Source of the DNA: Begonia masoniana
Taxonomy: Eukaryota > Streptophyta > Magnoliopsida > Cucurbitales > Begoniaceae
Direction: 5' to 3'
Length of the DNA stretch: 64,000 nt
Assembly: GCA_022432975.1 (NCBI GenBank)
Contig: CM039508.1
Coordinates: 15,798,609 to 15,862,608 of the forward strand
The notes under the pieces were generated by a model. That model ran no database searches, was not told where the DNA came from, and was given only the letters and a program-made list of their open reading frames with translations. Each line of letters opens with the position of its first letter. The first letter of the stretch is position 1. Below, one piece after another: positions 56,846 to 64,000 of this stretch. The position numbers and the translations under genes are program-made.

Positions 56846-57694
56846 GTAAGTAGTGGATGTTATTCTTTTGCCTTCGGGCCTACTCCAGAGAACGATAAGG
56901 TTTCTTTGTTATTGCTTTGCTTCGTGTTACGTTGAATTAATTATGTTACTTCGAGATTTCGTAGAGTTGCTTGTCTGGTTGGTTGATTGGTCTTGAGTTG
57001 CATTGTTTGGCCGTGTGGTGTTATGTGGTCGTGTTGTTGCGTTGAGTCGTTGTATTGTGTTGTATTGCATATCTTGGTTGACACATGCATCATTGTTTTC
57101 TAACTGACGAAATCACGTGTTTTGCACGGTTGAGTGGTGAGGATGACGTAATGAAAGATAAGAATGGATTGCAACTTGGCCTCGAGTAGAATTGCTTCGT
57201 TGGGCAAGTGGCTCGTTGAGCACCTTGCGAGGGATTCTATTCGAGATGCCCTGTTAATGTACGTAATGTGTCGTGAGTACGAATTCCTCGACATGTTCGT
57301 GCTTGAAGTGCACAATGAGGATTCTACGATCGATTGGGGGAGATTCGTGTTGGCCGTCTTGGACTGTGTTGGGACGTGTGCCTCCGGTCTAGCTCCGTGG
57401 ATCAAGGCGTGGCCGTCCTGGACTGTGTGGGGGCGTGTGCCTACTTGATTCACCTGAAAGTGAAAGATAAATGCAACCGAAACGAAAAGAAAACAACAGA
57501 GTGTGTAGAAACTGCATATGATAGGATTGCATTGCATTGTGGTGTTGTGTTGCATTGTTGGGTCGTGTTGTTAGTGATGTTTTGCGTTGTTAGGGTTGTG
57601 TGAGGGTTGTGTATGCCATGTGCTTGTTTATATTTGCTATTCCCTACTTGCTAAACGTAAGCTTACGTGTGTGTGTGTGTGTTCTCTGGTGTAG
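56846..57694 (+). other. Intron-like module in solo LTR H
   Basis: The donor CAG|GTAAGT is at 56843-56851. Hairpin one, GCC-TTCG-GGC (56870-56879), runs into CCTACT. Hairpin two region reads TAAACGTAAGCTTA (about 57655), and the acceptor GTGTAG|GTG ends at 57694 after a GT run. A doubled unit of about 66 bp (TTGGCCGTCTTGGACTGTGT) lies in between. Confidence 0.55.
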
Positions 57695-60003
57695 GTGACG
57701 ACAGGAGTACAGGTTAGAGCTACGAAGAAAACTAGGATTGGGACGCAGTCGTTGATGTACGCTGTATGCCGGTGCGGGCAGTTGTCGGGGCGTCTCGACC
57801 ATGGTCTTCGGAAAGACAAGAAAGACGTGTGTGAAACAGTATTGTGGAGTCGTGTATAAGTTACATTTATTTTGGTGGTTTGTAGACTTTCCTTTTGATT
57901 GATGTTTTGAGAGTTATTGTATTGTTGTATATAGGCATAGTTCTGGGTGATGAGTTACCCTATATTGTGGGCATTTCTTTATTTTGGTTAGTTGTTGGTT
58001 CTTCATTTTGGTTAACTGTTGGAGATTTCGTAGGTTGGTTAGATGGTTAGGAATATTCTGGATTGTTTGGGGATTGACTTATTGCAGGTACCTAGCATTT
58101 TGGAGGCGCCATTTACAGGCGTTACTTTGCCGAAATTTTCGGGAAGGACGCCGTGGTGCTTAAAGGTTAGGATTAAGGGAAATTAGTGAGTCTAGGCAGT
58201 TAGGTATAACTTAAAAGAGTTTTGAGAGACTTAGATCTAATTTAAAGTATGTTTTAGCATGAGATTGGTTAGCAAAGTAGCGCTCCGAGCCAGGGTGGGT
58301 TCGGGGGCGTTACAAATTTTCTATTGTAGTTGCGTCAATTTTGCTTCTGTTTTTGCATTTGGCGCACTCCTTCGGCTTCATCGAGAGAGTGCCGACTTCT
58401 ATTCTGTTTAGTATTTTGCTTCTGTTCTGTTTGTTGTTTAATTTTTCTGATGAATCATGATTTTTGTTGTTTGTTGTTTAATTTTTCTAATGAATCGTGA
58501 TTTTTGTTGTTTGCTGTTTAATTTTTCTGATGAATCGTGATTTTTGTTATTTGTTTTTTGCTGTTTAATTTTTCTAATGAATCGTGATTTTTGCTGTTTG
58601 TTGTTTGCTGTTTGCTGTTTAAATAATTTTTGTTGTTTGTTTGCTGTGTTGTAAAGATGTTTGATGATTGCTGTGTTTGTTTGCTATGTTGTATTTTTTT
58701 TGGAGCTTTGTTGTGGGTATGACTTAGAAATTTGTTTGGTAGTAATTTACAGCCTAAGATTATAATTGAAGAAAAAAAAAATCGGGAGGACCAGAATTCT
58801 AGTCCGATTTTGGTCCAGTTCTAGAAAAAATTTTAGGCTTATTGGTGCAAAAATTTAAAACCAAATTCAATGGTTCGGTCCTAATTTCTCTAAAAACCGG
58901 ACCAAACTGGACCACGATAACCTCTAACAAATGCGAGGCAAACCTTGGGTTGCAGGGCAAACCTCGGGACCTATGCCTAGTGTAGGCAAATCCCAGACTC
59001 GAGTATAGGCAAATCCTAGGTCGTAAAAAGGGAGTCGTCACAATCCCACATCACTTGGGGAGGTATATGAAAATAAAACATATGTAAGGAAACCTTCCCA
59101 AAATAGTAAGACGCGTTTTGGAGCACAATTTGTAATGACCCAGACCCCTTCTCGGGCCGTCACAACACTCTACTTGACGTTGACTTTGACTTAGACGTTT
59201 TGGGCGTAAAATTTTTTGACTTTTGAAACATTTAAAACGAGGGCTAAAACCATTTTTTATAAAACGTTGACTCGATTTTTGGTCTTTAAAATCGTTTAAA
59301 ATACGTGAGAGACGCTCGTAAAATACGTTAAAAAAGTATCGTGAAAGGTAGGGTCAAAACGTGTTTTGAAAAGTCAACATTTGAGAAAATTCATTTTGGG
59401 CCACATTAGGTGCGGCGCGCGCACGCTTGGCACGCGCGGGCACCATGCGCTGTCACTGCGCAGAGGGTCTATTTTCTCTACTCTTCTTCCTTTCTTTCAC
59501 CACCACTTCACCCATAAACTTACTTTAAACCTTCCCAAACATAAAACGCCTCAAACCCCAAAATCGTATCCGAAAACGTAGCGAAAAACTCATGAAAACG
59601 AACTGCGTGGATCTGTTTGAAAACTAAACATATCCCTACGGTTTTAAAACCCCCAAAGCAGTTCTGGTATATTTCCAAAATAAAAACATCACTTCCTACA
59701 CATTCTAATACCCTAACATTCACATCAAAAACTTATCTTTGAATACACTTTTCCACAAAACTATCCAGAAACCATCGTCAACAACATTACTGTCAACTAG
59801 TTTCAAATCATCCTAAAACAACTATCTATACATTTATCCATAAATCCATTATCATTTCCACCTAACGTACTCAAAATACCTATACGCTCGTTCCCACGGG
59901 TCAAAATCTCCTCGACTGCGCCAACGCACTCCCATAGGCATCCTTCGTCAACCTGTGTGTTCATTTAGTTGAAGAACGTCATCCTCACCTTCCTCGAGAT
60001 CAC

Positions 60004-60719
60004 CTACACCATAGAGACATTCTATGCGCTAAAGGCTCAGTAAATCTACGTAAATGAGAATGCATGCTATGCATGTGCGTTTCATAAAATCATGCATTCA
60101 TTTTATTCATTTCGTTACATAATGGGAGGTGTCACCGGTGGTTCATTCACCAGATGAAGAGGGCACATCTCGCGGTTAGACAGCCCTTTCCATCTGCTGG
60201 GGGAAAACATGTTTCACCTGTAGGACAGCCATGTCTGAACCCCACCCCGACGTGATCGGGATTATGTGCATTCATTTTCATTCTTTAGTTACATAACGGG
60301 AGGCATCACTGGGGGTTCATTCACCAGAAGGAGAGGGCACGTCTCGTGGTTAGACAGCCATTTTCATCTACCGGGGGGAAAACATGCTTCACCTGTAGGA
60401 CAGCCATGTCTGAACCCCACACCGACGTGACCGGAATTATGTGCATTCATTTCTTTTCATTAGTCATTTCTTTTTTACGAAAACGTATGCGGAAATTCAT
60501 TTTTCATGCTATTTCAGAAAACATGATGCATGGACATGTACGATGCGTTAATTGTAATTAAAACATAGAACAAACAACGGACATTAAACATTCAATAACT
60601 TATACAAAACCTAACTACCCAGCCTATTTATGCTAAAACAACCTAAATCACCAAATCCTCAATCAATATACTTTCTTATGGTGTAGGCCAAATCAGCCAA
60701 ACAAGTCACGGAGACTTAC
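60004..60719 (-). other. Intron-like module in solo LTR G
   Basis: On the minus strand the donor is AAG|GTAAGT (plus 60722-60714). Hairpin one, GGC-TGATTTG-GCC, runs into CCTACAC near plus 60685-60699. Hairpin two, TGAGC-CTTTA-GCGCA (plus about 60036-60022), has one mismatch. The acceptor GTGTAG|GTG ends at 60004. The duplicated unit lies between. Confidence 0.52.
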
Positions 60720-61359
60720 CTTGGGTCCGTGACGCAACTAAGCCTCGGGAATTCACGACTTTGCTTTGTTCGCCTAGGACAATTTCACAACAATGTCATT
60801 AAAACCAAACCTAGGCAATCGAATTCCGAAAAACCAACGAAACTCCTAACTAAATGAAATTTTCTAAAACTTCAATCTACTTCATTCAGGCATTTCATCG
60901 AGCAATTTGCGCTCACTAATTCCACAACCTCCATTAATGGAGTTTCTCAACCTTTCTAACCACCAAAATTATACCACATTCAATAAAAACTCTAAATCTT
61001 CCATCAAAAGTCATAATTACGACAAACCTAACCGTTTCTAACATAACCCAAAAATTTCAACAAAACCCTAATCAAAACCCTAACCTTTAAAAAAAACTGG
61101 AAACTAACCGACCAAAACTATAGAATCTTACCTAGAGTGTCGATTTAAGAAGAAAATGGAGGAGAAATCGTTGATTAGAGGGGCTGGGAATCGCCAGCGT
61201 GAGATCGTCATGGGGAGAGAGTTTTATGTTAAATGGCGTTAGATGTTGATGCATGATAATAGAAGGTGAAGGAGTGGAAAATATTGTGAATTGTGAAGTG
61301 TGTGCGAAATGTGCAGGGCATGAAAGAAAGAAAGAGGCAACTCTCTAAAAGTTTGGATT

Positions 61360-61560
61360 CCAGAGAGGTTGCCCATCGATCGCCAAGGGGGCGATCGATC
61401 AGCAATATGTAAGGCGCCTCTCTGGTTAATTCCAGAGAGGTAGCCGACCGATCGCCTAAAAAGGGGCGATCGATCTCCTGATATAGGGGCGATCGATCGC
61501 CCCCACATTTTTTGGCAACAGCCGATTGATCGGCTGAAATGGCCGATCGATCGGCCATGC
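61360..61560. repeat. Palindrome cluster (GATCGATC) in LTR G
   Basis: ATCGATCGCC-AAGGG-GGCGATCGAT (61375-61399), GGGGCGATCGATCGCCCC (about 61486-61503) and GGCCGATCGATCGGCC (about 61541-61556) are nearly perfect palindromes, bracketed by CCAGAGAGG/CCTCTCTGG (61360-61368, 61417-61425). It lies about 190-390 bp into the minus-strand LTR. Confidence 0.85.
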
Positions 61561-61864
61561 AATTCGGGCACAATTGCCCTTTTTTCCCTCGGTTCAATTG
61601 GCCGACTGCTTTTCCTTTATTTTAATGTGTTTTCTTCATTGGTTTTCAAGGTTTTTAAAACGATTTCCAACAATTTAGACTTTGACTAATGTTAGAAAAA
61701 GAAAAATTTATACGGGAAATTTAGGATATGGGATTAAGGGTCGCTACAAAATATATGTAAGGAAATCCTCCCAAAATAGTAAGACACGTTTTGGAGCACA
61801 ATTGGCAACAGGATCCCATAAGAACTTTGAAGTTAAAAGGGCTCCGATGATAGCAATACCAATA

Positions 61865-62326
61865 AGTTTGATATTGTGCATGAAAGTAAAAATGATGAAT
61901 TTGTTAAAAAAATTCATGCAATAGTAAGATATATTTTTGAACCCGGAGATTGGGTTTGGCTACATCTTCGAAAAGAGGGTTTTCAAATCAATGGAAAAGC
62001 AAGTTGCATCCACGGAGAGATGGACCATTTCAAATCTTTGAAGGCATAAACGACAATGACTATAAGATCGACTTACCTAGCGAATATGGTAATGTTAGTG
62101 CATTTTTTAATGTTAGTGACTTATCTTATATGATGCAGGAAATTCGAGGACGAATCTTTTCGAAGAGAGAGGAAATTATGTGATCCAAAGAGCGACCAAG
62201 TCAAAATCCAAGAGCAAGGATCCAATTGAAGATATGGTTGGCCCAATGACTAGAGCTAGATATGACAAAGATCCTTCAAAAATTATTAGGAGGAAGGATG
62301 CAACGCACATGCTCATGAATAACTAA
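61865..62326 (+). pseudogene. Integrase C-terminal fragment of an F-type Ty3/gypsy element (F2)
   Basis: The frame reads FEPGDWVWLHLRKEGF, WKSKLHPRRDGPFQIFEGIN, SEYGNVSAFFNVSDLSY, then EIRGRIFSKREE and a stop at about 62181. GDWVW...GPF...YNVS-like order is the integrase C-terminus of non-chromodomain plant gypsy elements. Past the stop, VGPMTRARYD is still readable. The upstream integrase core is replaced by Cassandra K. No methionine start is meaningful here. Confidence 0.83.
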
Positions 62327-62950
62327 AAGGGAGGGTGCAACGCACATGCGCATGTAAGAATTAAAAAGACATGCGCCACGCACATATTCATACGAGGATT
62401 AAAAAGTCACATGCATAAACACAAGCAAATTCATGCAAATCACGTAGGAGTGATCTCATCCAGACGAATCTACTCAAATCATGTTCAAACGGAGTTTAAA
62501 CATGAGATGAGATCCTATCATGTAAAGGTTTGTTATCTCAAGATTTTATTAGTTATTTTATGTTTTATTTTCATTTTTATTTTACCATTTAATTTAGTTA
62601 AACATGTAGCCTATTTAGTAACAAAACACTTTACGTTAATGAAACAAGTTTGAATTAAAATTTATGTTTTTTATAGAGAAGATTTCTCTTTGATTCTTTG
62701 CGAAGAATATTGATCTTCTTCAAGTTACGGTTGAAGAATCTCGCTTAATAGCTTTGGTTCTTACCAATGAGTTTGGTCTGTGTCAAGCTCCTATTTTGAT
62801 AACTACGGTTCCATCGAATTCTTCGATTGGGGTTTTACTTCCTTCTTTATTTTTTAATCGAAAAAGCATTCCTTTGAACTATTCTGCTTGTTGAAGGGTC
62901 TCGTATCTCCTAATATTCGGGGTTCACATCACGCGATCTGCTAAGTTGAG
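62327..62950 (+). mobile_element. Probable 3' LTR region of F2
   Basis: This follows the integrase tail. TTGAATTAAAATTTATG, TTTCTCTTTGATTC and TCTTCTTCAAGTTACGG (62648-62740) parallel the minus strand of 1-170 (F's LTR part). CGCACATGC words repeat at 62305-62380. LTR borders are unresolved. Confidence 0.5.
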
Positions 62951-64000
62951 CTGGAACCCTAAAACTTGTAGGTTAGGTCATTGCCGACGCAATGCAGCCG
63001 ACCATGAGAGGCTCAAACCAAACTAAGTCGTGGCCTAGTGACTTCTGCCAAGTTGTTGTTCGACCAGAATCCTACTTGAACTTCCATGTTTTCCTATTAA
63101 AACTTCCTCTATTCTGACCATACTTGTTTTCAAACCATCAAAAATTTCTAGAACATCCAAACATTGATTTTCATTTACAAAATTCATTATTAAATCCTAA
63201 CAATCCAATATCAGCATTGAATACTTAAGATAAAAACTAAATGCGGGACTTTGATTTACCTTCTAAAGTTTTAAATGGCCTCTTACTATTGCAACCCACA
63301 ATAATGCTTCACTGCTCATGCTTTAAAAATTCCCAATTTTAAAAATCTAATTTGCTTAAATATTCACAGAAGGAAAAACCCAAAACTTTCCTTACCTGTC
63401 TATAGAAGTTCTATCTTCCCTTTCAGACCAGCTTCTTCAACGTTTATATTTCAACGTTCATGTTAAATCCTTCAATATCCAAAATTAATTCCCAACATTG
63501 GACATAGATTCACTAGAACGAAATGTTGGAATCAATAAGAGAAATTATCTCATCTCGAATGATGAACAAAATTCACCAAAACCTGAAAAAATAAATCTCT
63601 CCCTTTTTCATCTCTTACTTGACTTAGCTAGAGAAAGATAGTGTTTTTGGAGGAGAGTGGAGTGGGTATCAACCTTTTACCCACTTACAAAAACAGGAAA
63701 ATCTATAGCCTTATCTTAGAATCAACCTCCCCAGGTAAGGGGAAGTTTCAAATTTGAAGAACATTTTTCAAAATGGTTTTCACATTGCAAAAAACTAATC
63801 GATTCTTGATCTATGGAAGCGGCCAGTGAACATTATGTTCCTTTGTGTAGGATTCTTGTTATTGATTTTAGATCAGCTTGATACTTAGCTTCTTTTCCTT
63901 CTTTCCTCTAATATATTTTGTTCACTTGTTGATTGATTTATTGTTAACTTAAAGTATGTTATAGGGTTAATATATATTTTTTATGATGAATCTTTCTATT
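62951..64000. other. Unassigned AT-rich sequence, possibly a minus-strand LTR
   Basis: No coding sequence recognised. An 8-bp perfect hairpin AGTGGGTA/TACCCACT (63661-63685) and a minus-strand CAG|GTAAGG (plus 63398-63391) resemble parts of the other LTRs, but I find no second hairpin or termini. The last 190 bp show nothing I can name. Confidence 0.3.

Larger units (their letters stand above)
55755..58314 (+). mobile_element. Solo LTR H
   Basis: A 2560-bp TGTAACACCCGGG...GGGGGCGTTACA block with a perfect AATTT duplication (55750-55754 and 58315-58319). Its hairpin, GGCGAC-rich leader, donor context and 3' end (ACGCCGTGGTGCTTAA) resemble element B, so it is a sister family without the 39-bp and 109-bp arrays. 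Confidence 0.95.
55262..58926. mobile_element. hAT-like element carrying solo LTR H
   Basis: Left end TAGGGGTGAGC and right end ATAACCTCTA (a decayed complement of the left) lie inside Cassandra K. The flanks ACGACTGC (55254-55261) and ACAAATGC (58927-58934) match at 6 of 8, fitting a hAT duplication. GGTTCTGGTCGGTTC and GGACCAAACTGGACC words crowd the ends. Without H it is about 1.1 kb. TTTGTTGTTTGCTGTTT repeats fill 58430-58720. No transposase is seen. Confidence 0.75.
59131..61748 (-). mobile_element. Solo LTR G, without matching target duplication
   Basis: On the minus strand it reads TGTAGCGACCC...GGGTCATTACA, 2618 bp. Flanks CAATT and AAATA do not match, and both sides are Cassandra sequence that overlaps by about 55 bp. 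It contains the intron-like module (60004-60719) and a duplicated unit of about 175 bp (60124-60450). Near its minus-strand 5' end is a cluster of GATCGATC palindromes (61375-61560). Confidence 0.85.
55224..61864 (+). mobile_element. Cassandra LTR K, broken into three parts
   Basis: The LTR start TGATGACCCGAATATG (about 55224-55261) is cut by the hAT-like element. It resumes with GAGGCAAACC at 58931 and runs to 59130, where solo LTR G begins. From 61749 to about 61864 the 5S-like part reappears, overlapping the left part by about 55 bp. It stops inside the 5S region and joins F-type integrase sequence. Order and overlap indicate more than simple insertion. Confidence 0.8.

Overview
This window is a nested block of plant transposable elements. 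I found no host gene, tRNA gene or CRISPR array. It belongs to a flowering-plant nuclear genome: it has chromodomain Ty3/gypsy elements, Cassandra 5S-bearing TRIMs, hAT non-autonomous elements, initiator-Met tRNA primer sites and 5-bp target duplications. I cannot name the species from sequence alone.

Layout, outermost first. A decayed Ty3/gypsy element 'F' (minus strand) appears in pieces at 1-419, 42255-43160, 43568-44052 and 54603-55223. Into F went element 'A' (420-42254, minus), which has LTRs of a few kb around a 233-bp interior. A's left LTR holds chromovirus 1 (1630-11296, plus), whose reverse transcriptase is split by a hAT element (6930-7804). A's right LTR holds solo LTR 'C' (12166-14709) and element 'B' (17521-41704, plus). 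B has 6-kb LTRs around a 252-bp interior, and in turn holds a copia-like solo LTR (20426-21290), chromovirus 2 (26050-about 34287) and solo LTR 'D' (37910-40664). F also holds a Cassandra solo LTR (43161-43567) and element 'E' (44053-54602, minus), a gag-only element whose gag is broken by a complete Cassandra (48485-49363). To the right, a broken Cassandra LTR 'K' (55224-about 61864) is split by a hAT-like element (55262-58926, itself holding solo LTR 'H' at 55755-58314) and by solo LTR 'G' (59131-61748). Then come the integrase tail and LTR-like sequence of an F relative on the plus strand.

All protein-coding remains are broken: chromovirus 1 by frameshifts, stops and a hAT; chromovirus 2 by stops, a frameshift and an Asp-to-Asn change in the RT active site; E gag by one stop and Cassandra. 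A, B and E lack pol, so any movement would have needed enzymes from autonomous relatives. B's interior keeps only the first gag codons and the last chromodomain codons of a chromovirus like number 2.

The main result of the hunt is a shared, apparently undescribed architecture inside the LTRs. Eight families (chromoviruses 1 and 2, B, C, D, E, G, H) carry the same ordered parts: a consensus splice donor (usually CAG then GTAAGT), a short hairpin followed by CCTAC, a variable interval that in most families holds a family-specific tandem repeat, a second 5-bp-stem hairpin of the type TAAGC-loop-GCTTA, and a TGTAG-GT acceptor. The stems differ between families but stay mostly paired. A carries the second hairpin. 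This looks like an intron with conserved RNA structures in the retrotransposon leader, with minisatellites confined to the interval between the hairpins.
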